Shown here piece by piece: positions 12,224-25,717 of a stretch of 64,000 nt of DNA. Every line of letters starts with the position of its first letter. The stretch's first letter is position 1. The translations under genes were made by a program, and so were the position numbers. Source of the DNA: Corythoichthys intestinalis. Its lineage: Eukaryota; Chordata; Actinopteri; Syngnathiformes; Syngnathidae. The notes beneath the pieces are model-generated. The model did no database searches, had not been told where the DNA came from, and was given only the letters and a program-made list of their open reading frames with translations. The DNA is taken from NCBI RefSeq assembly GCF_030265065.1, contig NC_080413.1, forward strand, positions 20,807,501-20,871,500, given 5' to 3'.

Positions 12224-13251
12224 CAGGGGTCCCCAAACTTTTTCCTGTGAGTGCCACATAACTTTTCCTGACAAGGATTCACTAAGGACCCAAATGCACG
12301 AATGTTCCATTTAGACAAAAATATTTATTTTCAGTTCATAGAAGTTCAAAAAGAGAACAAAAAATCACAGCGCTTGCTGGACACCAAAATTCTGAGCAAA
12401 GTCAACAAAAATTGACAGCACTTGCTGGATACCAGCAAATGATGCTCGCACGGAAATGCGGTACAAAATGTGCTGTTAGAATCCCAATGCCACCGATAAG
12501 AGCAGCGCATTTTATGTAGGGTCAAAGAATTTCAGCCATCCAAACTTTGAAAAGGACGAAAAAAACAGAGCGCATGTGGCAATTAAGCAAACTATCGATG
12601 TCAAACAGGACCCCACTCGCCCTATGGACAAGTGGCGGAATAAAGGTAATGAACAGCGACATGCACTGACAAACGTGTTTTTGCTCGCATTTTACAAAGC
12701 TAAGCATGCACGTTCAATGAGGTCTTATGAGGAGGACATCCCACTTTTAAAAAGGCTTGGAGTTAATGTGGGAGCCGCATAATGCCCTTTATTTTGAATT
12801 GGTGCTTTTTATTTCTTTACATTTCACTTCAAAGTAATGGCAATTTTGTTGTGCCAGTTGATGTTAATCAAGCATTAATTGTTAATTTAATTAATTAAAG
12901 TTAATTGGCTCTAAGTAAAGCTTGTCATAAATTTATCGCATCAGGCAGGTCGGCTCTCAAGCTCAATGAGGACCAAGTCACATCTCCAGGTCCTCCTCTG
13001 AGAACCTGGGCAAAAAAATTATGTGCACCCCTGAATAAAGTTATAATAAATAAAAATAACACTATTAATTAAATACATAATAACCAAATAACCCTCTCTG
13101 AGTTCCTCACAGAAAAAAGCCAGGAAATAAATAACACTATTGAGAAAAAAAACAAAAAAATTCAAAATGCTATCTGGTATTGTTCAGGGGCCCGGACCAA
13201 ATGTGGAGGCGGGCCATATCCGGCCCGCGGGCCGTAGTTTGGAGACCCATG
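12224..13251. mobile_element. hAT (Charlie-type) element
   Basis: The ends are CAGGGGTCCCCAAACTTT and GTAGTTTGGAGACCCATG, flanked by the perfect 8-bp duplication ACCTAAAC (12216-12223 and 13252-13259). A 68-codon frame at 12576-12782 (DKWRNKGNEQRHALTN, YEEDIPLLKRLGVNVG) could be captured or old coding sequence, but I do not recognise it. Confidence 0.85.
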
Positions 13252-14844
13252 ACCTAAACCAATACACATGAAAGTCTAAGTCAAGACAGATTTATTTTGC
13301 ATTGATAATTAAGCCTATTAATTAATTAGGTTCATATTCGTGAGAAATGTAACCCTGACCCCCGTTCACCCGATCTGTTTGGTCTTATTCATGTCCCTTC
13401 CGCAGCAAAAAGTGTTATATTGTCTCTACCAATCTTGAGATCAAACCTACGCCCTTGACTCACCTCTGCTTATCACGAATGTCTAAGGTGCCAGAAAGTT
13501 TGCCGTAAAGTCTTAAAGATCTTAACATGCATGATGTGCAGTTGTTGTTTTATGCAATGGTAAGCAGAGTACACACCTACAGTACTGACAATCAATCCAG
13601 ATCTGAGCATTTACCTCTCTAGAGATCAAAGTCAGCAAAGACCTTATTCTCAGACGTCTCTAAAGGATTATCCTGAGCGATTAACCTGCGCTATGGAATG
13701 TCTGTCAAGGGATTTTTCTTCCCAAACGTGCTCAGAGTCACAACAGCGATTGTGACTTGTTGTTCAGCAAAACTCCTCCAAGACTTATGAAATTTAATCC
13801 GATCAAAACAAAGCATTGATTTAGAACTCATCACAACAAAAGCTCAGAAGTGATACAATCAGGGGAAGTAGATCCATGGCTGCACATCACAATAATATGG
13901 CAATGTTGTTACATTAAGAAAAGGCTTTTCGGAATAATTGCACACCACAGATCAATGCTGCTTTCCGCAAGAAGGAGATACAGTACAACTGCTCTAATGA
14001 AGCTCTCACTGAATACTAAAATTAATTTAAGAACGTATTATTCGTGACCGTTGCAGCTATTGATCGCGCACCTTTACACTCCAGAAAAACACATTTTTCT
14101 CACAATGAAATAATCAGCGGCGGCAAGTTCATCAGCAAGTGCTTACTCTGGTCTCTCAAGGCCAATTTGCTTAATGAGATGTCCAAACAAGTTATCAGCA
14201 GAGGTGATGCAGGGCCACTGCAGAATGGATCACAGCGAGATGTGAATGAAAGGAAAAGAGAGAGAGCACTATTTCAGCAATTTTTGTTTGAAATGTCATT
14301 TTAAGGAGCACCGTTCTGTGATTTTTCTCTTTAGTATGCAAGAGGAATTACACAAGAGAGCGCTTTCTTTCTTTTATGTGCCAGCTGCTCTTTGTAACCC
14401 ACGGATGGAACTCATTTGCCAAGAAAGTCAAGCAATGGATGGATTGATTTTGGAATAAAGCGAAGCAGCTTTAAAACAAGCCTCAGCTTTGAACAATTCA
14501 TTTGGGCCTGTCAGCCCTCAAAGGGTATATTCACTCAGCGCTTGGCACTGGTGTGCAAGGTGCTCATTCAAACTGCCAGATAAGGTGAGACTAAAGCGCC
14601 TTACTGGAACGTTCCAAATGGATGACATTTTAAGCACTTTATAACAACAGGAACAAACACAAAGGGAATCCTCATTAACTTGTTGAATTTGACTTTCTTG
14701 AGAAGAGAAAGAGTCTGGCCTTCATTTTATCACGGTCGGGTGGAAACCTACTATGTTCTAATTATATTTTACAAATCAATACTATTGGGCAGTCTTTTAT
14801 TACATGGAATACAGTACACTTTCTCCAATGCACTCAGTGATATT
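13252..14844. other. Repeat remnant then unassigned sequence
   Basis: 13310-13480 matches 46250-46420 (GTGAGAAATGTAACCCTGAC, CCCGTTCACCC, AGCAAAAAGTGT). From 13490 on I see only short frames and no exon. Confidence 0.45.
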
Positions 14845-15343
14845 CAGTGTTGGGAATAACGCTGTTATACATAACGCTGTTACACAACGGTTTTATTTTT
14901 TCAGTCACGGGGTAATCTAACAATTTTTTTTTCCCGCCGCTACAACTCCGTTACCATTACTGACGGTCAAAAGCGGTGCATTACTTACTTTGAATAAATT
15001 GAAATTGAAAGAAACTACCAGCCGTAGTGAGTCTACTCTGCTCTGCTTATTTGTCATCCAAGACTTGGGGTGCGTTCAGGTTCATGGCAATGAAAATAGT
15101 AAACACACATAGCCTACCTTTGCAAGAACAATGGGAGTTGTCGTTTGATACGGTCATAACGCCGCCGACTTTGGAGTTTTTTTGGAATGACAAAAAAAAA
15201 ACATGAAAGGCAACACCAGTTACTTTGCCAAGTAACTAATTACTCTTAAATTCAGGTAATTAGTTCTTAACTCAATTACTTTTTGGGAGGAATAATTTGT
15301 AACTCTAATTAATTACTTTTTTAAAGTAAGATTAACAACACTG
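14845..15343. repeat. hAT-family end-to-end deletion copy
   Basis: The ends are CAGTGTTGGGAATAACGC and TAAGATTAACAACACTG, similar to the element at 23853. The flanks show no matching 8-mer. Confidence 0.55.
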
Positions 15344-15919
15344 CATGCCACACACAAGAAAACTACAAATGTGCTGCTGACTGCTTTACAGCATACGTCA
15401 CTTCCCCCTTTCCCCATTCATGATGAAGTCGATGCGAACACTTCCGCGTGAATGCTGCAAAGATGGCAGAGCAATAAGAGACAAAAAGTTTTGTCTGAAC
15501 AAGAAATAAAGAGAGGCTACCAGGATATACAGAATAAACATTGGCCCGGCTTTCACTCGCTGGCGTGACACCCACCTCCACCCCCACCCCCCCAACTGAA
15601 CTGACGTGTTCGGGTAGGGTGGGGGGTTAGCCACACTACGCCCCACATGATTGCTAACCATCATATCGGACTGTTTAGGTACAAATAGATTCATTACCTT
15701 AATACTATTCGTCTTTCACACAGTCGCTGGGAACAGAAATGTTGTTTAATCCATCTGCAGGAGACCGGGAGATTTATTTTGATGTATTGATGATTTTACG
15801 ACATTTTTTGGCTGGTCCTCATGGGAAATGGTCTTCCTTAAGGCAAAACACTACTGCTTTTGTCCACTGGCGTCGCTAAAATCGACCAAACTGAAAAGTT
15901 GAAAACTGTTGCTTTAACA

Positions 15920-16851
15920 CAGTACTTCTCAAATAGTGGGGCGGGGCCCCTCAGGGGGGCGGAGAGCGATACTGGGGGTGGCGCATGTGACCTTGGGGAA
16001 CATACATTTTTTTCATACTAGAATAAAGTGTAATTGCACATCCACTCAGTGGGTGGCAGTGCCACTCTCATTTTTACCGTGTGCGCAGTATTTTTGAACA
16101 AAACACGAGCACACAGCAAAGAGCTCTGGAGATATGAAAAGCTTAGAAAAGGAAATATGACGAAGCATATGTAGCAGTTAGGCTTTGCCTTTGACTTTTA
16201 GTACAGTGGGAGACGAGGAAAGACCAGAATGTTTACTTTTGCAGCGGACAGCAGGAATTTTTTTTTTTCAGTGAGTGCCACATATTGCCATCCTCCCGCT
16301 ACCTATCCTCCCACTTTGTTAGTGTTACATCAGTAAACCAGCGAGCACTGTCAGCATCATATAAGGTGGCATACCAAGCTACTCAGTGCAAAATAACCCC
16401 ATGCCATAGCAAAGGAGCTGATACTGCCTGCAGCAAAAATAAAAACTGTCCCTCTGTCCAATGACACTGTCCTTTTGTCGTAGTAATTTTTGTTTTTTCG
16501 GTCTAATTGTTCGACATATTGTCCTAATGTGTTGCTAATCAATTTGAATCTATTATTATTTATTGATTTTATTGAATTTTATTTTTCAGCATTAAACGGT
16601 CAAAAATGTATCTTGAGTATATTTTTACAGAATGGATGTGTTTTTTTTTTTTTTTTTTTTTTTACACTTTATTGTAAGTTGATCTATATTACGTTTTTCT
16701 TCTATGAAGAGTAGTACTTATAATAGTATGAATTTAATATACAAATGATACTACAGTATATTTACAGTGGTGGCAAAGAGTTGGGGGGGGGGGGGGGCGC
16801 GGAACGTTTACGTCTTCCTTGGGCGTAACAGAAAATAATTGAGAAGCGCTG
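15920..16851. mobile_element. hAT-type (ZBED-like) MITE
   Basis: The ends are CAGTACTTCTCAAATAGTGG and AATTGAGAAGCGCTG, flanked by the perfect 8-bp duplication CTTTAACA (15912-15919 and 16852-16859). The GC-rich left arm and the T run near 16640 are typical. No transposase frame is seen. Confidence 0.85.
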
Positions 16852-16859
16852 CTTTAACA

Positions 16860-19284
16860 GCAGTCGAATATACTGTAGGTTGGTTTCCCCTAACTTACTA
16901 TTATAAAATGTGTTAATATAAATCTTTATTGATTTACAAAATAAACAGTGGGTTTGAAGTTTTTTTTGTGTGTATTAGTGACAGCCCGTTCTTCTATGAA
17001 ACACTTACAAAATCAATGAAAAAGTTTTTTTGACCACAAAAAATTAATGTACAATATTACCAGCAATCAACGCTGATTTAACAGTTTAAAATTTTTACAT
17101 TGGGCATAGCAATTGCTGATCAGGGAATTATGAGTCGACTTATATCACCACTGTATCTATAATGAAATGTGTCGTCATTGCGTCCTGTGATCTCTTTATT
17201 GGGGCACATTTGGTCATAGATCTACAACCACAAACATTTTGTCCGAGCAGAAGAGATTTTTTATTGTGAGGTTTACAGTGCAGTGCCATTTTTTTCTTTC
17301 TTCTTAGCTAAATTTAGCGAATATAAGGTTGATGCCATCCCATTTAAACCCATTGCCGGCACCCAATGGCCATACTTTGTAATTTCAAGACATATTAGTA
17401 GGACTGGAAGATTGTCCACCACCGATGCCCATTAAAAATGTACAAAATGTCACTTACGCACAATGTTTGAATTCGACTTGTCTGATGTGCACGTCACAGA
17501 TACCGAAAGAAATAAGAGTGGAATCTCTGAAAATAATATGTTTCTAAAGTCATACAAAGTTCACACATGACGTTTTGCTGTTTCTTTGGCTTTTCATGTT
17601 ATGAAAAAACTTCCAAAGGGAAGGTGTGGCATCTACAAGAAGTTTTGTGACACAGCTACGCGTAAAAAAAAAAAAAAAATGTAGCCAAGCTATATAATCT
17701 GATTTAGTGCATAAACCTTTGCCGCATTCATGAGTGCATGCCAGCACATCTTATCTTAACGACTTTTATGGCTGCAAGTGTTTTATGAGCAAATGTAAAC
17801 AAACATTCACCGGCCACAGCGCTTGTAACACTTCTGCAATCCAATGAGATCCAAACTGAGAGCTGTTGAAAAGAAATCTGCCCTTTACCAGGGGAATAAC
17901 ACTCAAACACAAAAGAGGGAAACCAAGTTTCCACATTAGCAAAAAAATACTGTAGGGACAAGATGATGCACACAGAAGGAATTCATTCAAAACATTGTCG
18001 GGCCCTCGTGTAATGTTTACTGCACAACACATCTGTATGCAGAGAAGTAATTTAAAAAGGAGCAAATCTCATCTTTGGAAAAGCTGACTATGATTCTATT
18101 TTCAAGTCCTCTATTGCACATTAGAAGCTCCCTATTTTCCTCTTTAAAACACAACATGGGAGAAGAATAATGACACTGTAACTCTCCTCACAAATGGAAA
18201 GATACCATTAGGCTGAATGCACATTTTCCCACAACCTGAAAGTACTTAATTCACCTTGGACTGTGTATGTTCCTTATCTTTTTCATTAACAAAGTAGACA
18301 AAGTAATACATAACGTCTCTATGATTTGCTACTGATAAACTGTGCCACATTCACAGTAGTCAGCCAGTTTGCTCTCATTTATTTTTCTGTTTGGCAAACA
18401 CGTTTTTTTTCTTGATTGCATTTCTTCAGTTTTATGGGTCTACATTTTACGGCATGACTGCATTTCATCTCTCCTGTCAGTTTTCTCCCACCTCAGAAAC
18501 ATAAATACAGTATGTGAAGTGAACACAACGTAGTTAAAAAAAATATATATATTTTTTTAAATTCTGCGTAAAAACAAAAAAAAAGTGTTTTACAATTATA
18601 AAAATTTGAATAAGATAGAATAATCAAATTTTTAATAGTACAATAATACACATAAGCATACGTCACTACACCCTAGTGTTGTTTTAGCAGCCGCTTAGTC
18701 TTTTTAATCTTAGTCATATTTTAGTCATTTTAAAATGACTTAAGTTTAAAGTGAAAGTTTTAGTCGACGAAATCTCATACAAATTTCGTCAAGTTTTAGT
18801 CGGGTTACTCAAAATATTTTCGTCTGTAAAATTCAAAGTTTTAGTTATAATAAAGGTTTCCAAAAATTTCGAATGAACATAGACGAGCACATATTGTAGC
18901 ATCTACAAGGACAACACCAACTTTGTGATGACAATAAAATAATAAACACTCAGCAGGAAAAGCAGTACATTTTTGTCAATTAAAACTACCTAGAAGCCAC
19001 AGACTGTATATAAAAAAACAGTTGTCTGAGCGTTTAACATCCTCTAGACTTACTGACCAGAAAAGCCAAGTAGCCAGTGTTTTAAGTGGATGCTCGCTAT
19101 TCTGAAGCTAATGGTAATGCTAACGCGAATGCTATGCTAACGCTAGGACTACTACTAAATCTTACTGTGCTTCCAAACAAGCAAGATGGAGCGCAGCCTA
19201 GCTTGAGACATATCCTAAACTCCGGTGAGGAGGGAGAGGCACAGCACATCTCACATGAGTGACCAGTGTTCACAGAGTACATGA
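16860..19284. other. Gene-free stretch
   Basis: Short frames only. About 18676-18860 looks like a fish MITE with TTTTAGTCGACGAAATCTC. The remainder is not recognised. Confidence 0.4.
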
Positions 19285-19705
19285 AAAAGTAATCTAATTA
19301 GTGATTACACCACAAAATTAATCTAGCAACTTTACTGATTACTTTAATATCAAAACTTTAAAAGTAATTCATCTGTTACTATTTACCAATTTTTCTCCCT
19401 TTGCCGCCTCAACATAAAAATGACATATGGAAAAAGGTCATCACATGCATTTTACTTTCCAATAATTGAATTTAAAGGGGAAGACCAGAATTTTTTTTAC
19501 ATAAGACTCAATCTCGATGGAGTTGATTTGAACCACCATTGACTCGCACTAGCTTAGCCACACTGGAGCCCTGAAACTGATAAATAACTGAAAAACTGCA
19601 TGGAATTTGTTGAAATAAACTCCGCCAATCAATTAAACCCCGCTAACTCGAAGATTAAGCCTAATGTCAAAAATTCTGAATTTCAGGTTAGGGTTAACAG
19701 CATAT
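19285..19705. repeat. hAT end fragment plus palindromic MITE
   Basis: 19285-19480 matches the inverse of 26080-26262 (AAGTAATC, TGATTACTTTAATATC, TTTGCCGCCTCAACATAAAAA). 19485-19705 matches 25845-26075. Confidence 0.6.
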
Positions 19706-20241
19706 CATTGCCAATGCTAAGCAATGCAAATTGACTACACAATAATCAACAACACACAAATGAATTGCGCAGTGCAATAAACACAAATATGGGGGTGGAG
19801 GGCGCGGATGCGCACGCACAACCAAGAAGTAGGCCGTACACTCACACGGTCAATTTGGCCACAAAATGTGGTGGCAACCAAGCACTATGCACTCAATAGG
19901 ATTTACAAATCCCATAGATGCTAAACGAACACGTCACTTCACGGCATAAATGTGCAACGCAAATATGATGTAAACAATGCTTGGCAACTTGGAGCGATGA
20001 CCACCCACCGTTGCAACAGCAAAGCTACGAAAAGGCTGTGCATGTTACGGCTCCAACCTATTGCTGGAACCAGGGACGGACACGCTCTGCCCACCCAAAG
20101 AAAACTGGATGTAGTACTAACGGCTGCCTTGGCACCGCGTATGACATCCCATTCATATAGTACTGATGTGTTCTAAGTTTTAACCTTTGCGTTGTTACCT
20201 CCTCTTTCACCTTAAAAAAGAAAAGAAAAAAAAAAAAATGA

Positions 20242-20342
20242 AATGAAATGTTGGGTTTGTTCCTAGGGGGCGCTACATACATTTACGCATGTTTTGAAAT
20301 GAAATGTTGGTTTTGTTCCTAGGGGGAGCTACACACATTTAC
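20242..20342 (+). repeat. 56-bp direct duplication with CTCF-like core
   Basis: The unit (GAAATGAAATGTTG, TTTTGTTCCTAGGGGG, ACATTTACG) occurs twice in a row. The first copy holds CCTAGGGGGCGCTA, close to the CTCF core; the second has GGGGGAGCTA. Confidence 0.75.
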
Positions 20343-20645
20343 GGATATTTTTATTTATTTATCTATTTTTGACATTTTATCAAAGTTTTCACCAGTGTTC
20401 ACCTAGCTGTTGGGTTTTCTGAGTTTTGAAGCATTCTGAGGGGGTCAAAGTAGGGCTCAAAGCGTAGGCAGGACAAAGAATGACTGCTATGGGGCGCAAC
20501 ATAGTGTATAGACCCTACTCACATGACGTCACAACCACGCCCCAGCGCCATATTGTCCGTCAACTCGTCACTGTTGATGCATTACCGCTACGTAAATTCC
20601 TCCTATTATGGCGTGTTTTTCTGCTCTTTAACATTAATAATCAAA

Positions 20646-20823
20646 ATGGTGAAGGCGTGTGTGGCGGTCGGTTGCAGTAACAGAGAAGATAGACGGAGAG
20701 ACTTGAAATTCTACCGGATTCCGAGAGACCCGGAGAGGAGAGCGAGATGGGCTGCTGCAATTGGATGAGAAAACTGGGCTCCAAACGATTACCACAGATT
20801 ATGTAGTAGTCATTTTATATCTG
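20646..20823 (+). pseudogene. THAP zinc-finger exon of the transposon
   Basis: It starts MVKACVAVGCSNREDRRRDL with the first two cysteines of the C2CH finger, then FYRIPRDPERRARWAAAI, ENWAPNDYHRLCSSHFIS. The tryptophan, proline, CSSHF and spacing are those of a THAP DNA-binding domain. One in-frame TGA (20766-20768) breaks it between AAIG and ENWAP. It ends at a good donor, ATATCTG|GTAAGA. THAP domains open several transposase families. Confidence 0.8.
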
Positions 20824-21226
20824 GTAAGATGCATTTAATATATATTTAGAGGGTTTTGGGCTGACAACCACAATTAAGATCATTGCTAGGCTAATCGCCG
20901 ACAACATACACTCAAACGTTGTGAATGAACTACCTGAAAATATATAATTATAAGGGGATAATAAGACAGTTGTCATACAATTAATTTACAATTTCACTAT
21001 TGAGGTCAAAAGCCAAAAAATAAATTCAACTAGGGACAATCTGGAGTAGTGCTATCGCACTTCATATTCATTACATATTATATATGTATGTAGTGAGAGT
21101 GCTATCGCTAAACCATATAAACATTAAAAGCCCTAGCTCCATTGACAAATGACATGAAATACATTAGACTTGACAGTGGATGTTAGCTAGAACAAAAGAT
21201 TTTGAATAGAAAATTTCGTAACTCAC

Positions 21227-21574
21227 CTTCCCGAGCACAAGATAGATTCCTGACGAATTTTCGTGGACGAGGACCTGTTTCCCCCAACCAGCAACGAAGT
21301 ATTTATAAGCCTCCAAGCTCTTAAAGTTTTTCAAAATTTCGTGAGAATAGCCTGATTTTGTGTGGACAAGATAGTTGTAAATATCAGGGTAGCAGATGTC
21401 AGGCAGAGACAGCGGAGACAGCGGGTCGAAAAACATCGATTTAGGCATCAAATATGGATCTGGCGAATGGATAAACTGAAGCTTTTCCACATAACGCCTT
21501 TTATGCAACGTATCCAATGAGTTTACAGCGTCAGATAACACCGGGGCTTCCATGAATTGCTCTATAAATTGCAC
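21227..21574 (-). pseudogene. Exon of the transposon's second protein (YqaJ/SWIM-type family)
   Basis: The frame runs from MQFIEQFMEAPVLSDAV through SLPDICYPDIYNYLVHTKSG and YSHEILKNFKSLEAYKYF to YLVLGK at a donor GGGAAG|GTGAGT. The FKSLEAYKYFVAGWG stretch is recalled from fish proteins that carry a YqaJ-type nuclease and are spread by transposons. The frame is open for 116 residues up to the donor. The nuclease core itself is not in the window. Confidence 0.5.
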
Positions 21575-21830
21575 GACTAATTGAAACCATTGAGAATAGG
21601 GCTAAAAAATGATGGACAATATGGCGGCCGGAAATGCAAACACTCTGCAGAGGCCATCGCTTTGGAGCAGAGCAGACTGGCTCGACTTGAGGCTAGTCCC
21701 GAGACGGGAGCGGACTGTGGGCTGGCTATTCCTGGCATTTAACGACACAAAATTTATATTTCCATATCAATATGTTTTGTAATTTGTACAGCGCCACGTC
21801 ATTTTGTGACATAGGTGAGTACGGTCTATA

Positions 21831-23852
21831 CAGGTCCAAAACTTCTTATTTAATAATGAATATTTAGGTTACTAAATAATGTTGTAAATGTGCAAAAAAA
21901 TGTGTCTCTAAAAATTTCACACCACGTTTTCAACACCGTGTGGTGCTAAATGTGAGAAAATGTTGTCGTAATTTTCAGCATGTGCTGCTTTAAAAACGGC
22001 GCCCCATAGGTTTGAGCTTTCTACTTTAGATTTGGAATTGGGTTAAAAAAAATGATTTTTTTGTAATTCCAAGGGGTTTGGTTAATGCACATGTGAAACC
22101 CATGGGGTTCGGTTAGCAAGGTTAAGAACCACTATAAACATACTAGTATAAATATTGTTTAGATGTACAAGTGCTAAACTGTTACACACTGCCATCAGCA
22201 GCGTTGATTTATGTTCGTAGGTTTTTTGCCTTGTGTTGATTTGTATTGTGAATTTTGTTGTTGGAACTTTGAAGCCTGCTTTTTAAATAAAGCATTCATT
22301 GGCAAATGCCTCTCACGCGCGTCGTGCACATGAGTCAGTCCTTTTTGACATAAGCACTGTATAATAAAATGTTTAAAAAAATCTAAAGTGCTGACCAATT
22401 GATATTTTAAGCAAACTATTACTCGGTGGTGTTTAAAAATACCAAAGAAAAAGCAACACACATTTGATAATTAACAGTAATTGAAAGTAAGGGTAACACC
22501 CTTGAAAGTATAAAGAGAGTTTAAACACTGTATAATGAATGTGAAATAACACCAGGTTTAATGTCTTTCACTTTGTCATGCAACATATACTTAAAGGCCT
22601 CTTCAAATATAATCCAGTACCTGTTTTTCATACAATTTCATACAATGCTTTGCCATTGTCCTCAAAGTCAACAAAAGCATTGTTTTGCATCGGACCCTTT
22701 ACCAGGATAAAAGATGTGATAGGATTAACAAAACGTTTATTTCACAGTCGGTGAGTTTGCGCTTCATCCCGATTTCCGTTTTACATAAGGTCACGATTAA
22801 TCTTGGTAATTGTTGTCTCTCAGATGCAGTCATAGCGCTCCGGGGGACACTTATGCACACAACATTGTAAAACGGTCTTTGCAAACTCCTTCAGCACACG
22901 AGAGAGCTCCTAAAACATCTTCCATTGCATCCGTTTCTTCTGGAAAGCTACAACGGGGAGATTGTTTTATGTTCTTGTTGCTGCAGCGGAAAAGAAATCC
23001 CGAATGGATACAACACCGGGGAGACCGTAAAGCCTAAGCTCTATTACACATTATCACAGGTTATTATTCAAATGAATGGATTTGGCCATCTTGGATGCAA
23101 ATCCACTTAAATATCCTATTTGTAATGCCTCAGGACACATGCTAACTGCATTCTGGCTCATCTTTTTTTCTTGCATCCCACAAAGTGTCTGCTTTACTTG
23201 TATACATAGGAAATTTAATGACACTCTTACTATCACTGAATACAGGCGGCATGGTTAAGAACTAAAAGGTCAAGCACTTTAAATAATTAATGGATGGATT
23301 TGGAGAATGTGATTTAAGAAAGCTATATAATATATAATCCTTTTTATTGCCATAAATTTTAACACTAACGCTGATGGAATAATTGCTTGTCTCAGTAGTT
23401 GACCCGGGATCGTATACTTTAGTGGTGAATAAAACTTTAATACTCATTAACACATCATTCCTGAATGTGGACAGTGTTTATGCAGGCCTTGCCTTATTTT
23501 CACACAAATGTAAGTAAATAAATACTGTAACTAAAAACACAGTTGAAAAAACTGTCATCAAATAAAGTGCTTCGATTAACCTCATATAAAATGCAGCTGA
23601 CCTTCCAGAAATTGTTCAATTTTCCAAGATGCTAAATATAACATGTATCAGTGAAGTAAATCATCTAGTGGAAAACATGTCAGACAGGATGATCGGAAGC
23701 AAATATGGACAATACATGTTGTGACATCACGCAGGGGCATGTATCAGGGGGGCACTGTCGCAACCCAATGGGAGTGCCGACAGGATGTGAGTGGCACATG
23801 CGCAGTACATGCACAAATTGGTTTACGGCAGGCGACTGATGTAAGACGCGCA
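21831..23852. other. Gene-free stretch
   Basis: Short frames only. No repeat ends were recognised apart from A/T-rich sequence. Confidence 0.4.
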
Positions 23853-24165
23853 CAGTGTTGTCAGTAACGCGTTACTAACGCGTTACTGACAACACTGTTA
23901 CGCGTTACTGTAATCTGATTACTTTCTTTCAGTAACGAGCAATCTAACGCGTTCATTTTTCCAAGCCAGTAATCTGATTAAAGTGAGTTTCCTCGGTGCC
24001 TGTGCGTTACTATTTTGTTGTTGCCTCATACTGTATGTAGAATAAATAATATTGTAGTCATGTACGATGAGCATTTGAAAAGAAAATACTGCGCTTGAGT
24101 TTGGGAGTGACATCACATCTCACGTTTTCTCATCGGGGGGAAAAAAACGGGTCACGTGTATTACT

Positions 24166-24507
24166 ATGCTGCCTGTGCGCGCGCCGTCTGCCACGGCGGT
24201 CAACAACATAGCCTGGCTAGTGGCTACCTATCAGGATGCTAACAGTAAAGGAGCCGGAGAGATACAACAAACGGCTGCATTTGCTCACTGGAGATACAGC
24301 CATTACTTCACATATCCGTCCAGTAAAGATGACAAAAATATCTCCGTGCGCTGGCTCAAAAAGACTGTCGACCGCTATATACTCGACATCCAATTCAACA
24401 AGGAAGCACTTGGAATTACAGCACAACGCGTGCGAAAAAAACTCGAGACAAAGCCGACAGGTATCGAGACAGCCAGCACTGCTACAGTTTTTAACCAGCC
24501 TTTATAA
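24166..24507 (+). pseudogene. hAT transposase N-terminus (BED zinc finger), frameshifted
   Basis: The frame reads FAHWRYSHYFTYPSSKDDKNISVR. In a neighbouring frame it continues CAGSKRLSTAIYSTSNSTRKH, LELQHNACEK, which supplies the cysteine, the STS-type spacer and the paired histidines of a BED finger. So one frame change lies near 24345. The catalytic and dimerisation parts are absent. Confidence 0.65.
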
Positions 24508-24907
24508 TATGTGTAATTATGTACATTTTATAGTTAGAGTTTGTAATCATAGGCGGAGTTTTACATTTGTGGGACTGCGGGGAGAAGCATGTTGAAGACT
24601 GAAACGAAAGTCAAAAGTTTGGACACACTTCATAATTTTTGCGTTTTATATATTTTCACTACTATTGTATATTCTCACTGAAGACATCAAAACTAATGAA
24701 CGAACATGTGGAATGGCAACAAAAAGTGAAATAACTGAAAACAGGTTTTGTGTTCTACATTCTTCAAAGTATCCACCTTTGAGGTTTTCTCCAAAGTTTT
24801 GGCCAATACTATACATGCATATACATATTAACTTGATTAAAAATTGTAGTCGTTTGACAGCCCTAATACATACATACATACATACATACATACACATATA
24901 TATATAT

Positions 24908-25717
24908 TAGGGCTCTCAAAATTATCGCGTTAACGGGCGGTAATTAATTTTTTAAATTAATCACGTTAAAATATTTGACGCAATTAACGCACATGTCCCG
25001 CTCAGACAGTATTCTGCCTTTTGGTAAGTTTTACAGCAAGGCTTTTTGTGCTTTTTGTCGCTTTGCAACATGGTTTATTGTTTTCTTGCCAGTTCAATAT
25101 GGCTGCACAACATCTCGGGCTGATGCCTACGTTGTAATGTTGTGCTTATATGATCCTTGGACAAGATTTGTCCGTAAGTATGGTTGTTGTAAAGAATGTA
25201 CATATTATGTTAGTAAGCGAAATGTTATATTTTTTGTGTGAGACGCGTTTTGTTTATGTTTAGTGAGCCTGTATAGCGTGCTAAGCTAACGTTGTTGCTA
25301 ATGCAATGCTTGTGTACTTTTTTTTGTAGTTTTACGACGGTCTAAAGAGGACAATGGTTTGAGGCCATTTTATTAATAAATCAGATGAAAAAGAAAGAAG
25401 TCTGATTATTAAGGCGTCATTCACTAGCTGTCTAGCTTTGGAAAAAGTAGACGCTTCGGAGTGAGGACAGCATAGAAAGATTTAAATGACAGTAGAGTAA
25501 AATGCCCACTACATTCCTTATGTACCGTATGTTGAATGTATATATCCATCTTGTGTCTTATCTTTCCATTCCAACAATTTATTTTACAGAATATATATAG
25601 AATTTACAGAAAAATATGGCATAATTTATAGATGGTTTGAATTGCGATTCATTACGATTAATTAATTTTTAAGCTGTAATTAACTCGATTAAAAATTTTG
25701 ATCGTTTGACAGCCCTA
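24908..25717. mobile_element. hAT-like repeat, TAGGGCTGTCAAA relative, inside the 23853 hAT
   Basis: The ends are TAGGGCTCTCAAAATTATCG and CGTTTGACAGCCCTA, with flanks ATATATAT and ACATATAT. The ends match the family in reverse, but the interior (about 25010-25560) differs, so it is a separate subfamily. Confidence 0.65.

Larger units (their letters stand above)
20509..21828. mobile_element. ISL2EU-like DNA transposon relic (THAP ORF plus second ORF)
   Basis: The inverted ends are TAGACCCTACTCACATGACG and TGACATAGGTGAGTACGGTCTA, bordered by TA (or TATA) on both sides. A THAP exon points in from the left on plus, and a second, unrelated coding exon points in from the right on minus. This two-gene convergent layout with a TA target fits ISL2EU as I recall it. 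The middle of the element is missing. The family name is an inference. Confidence 0.55.
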
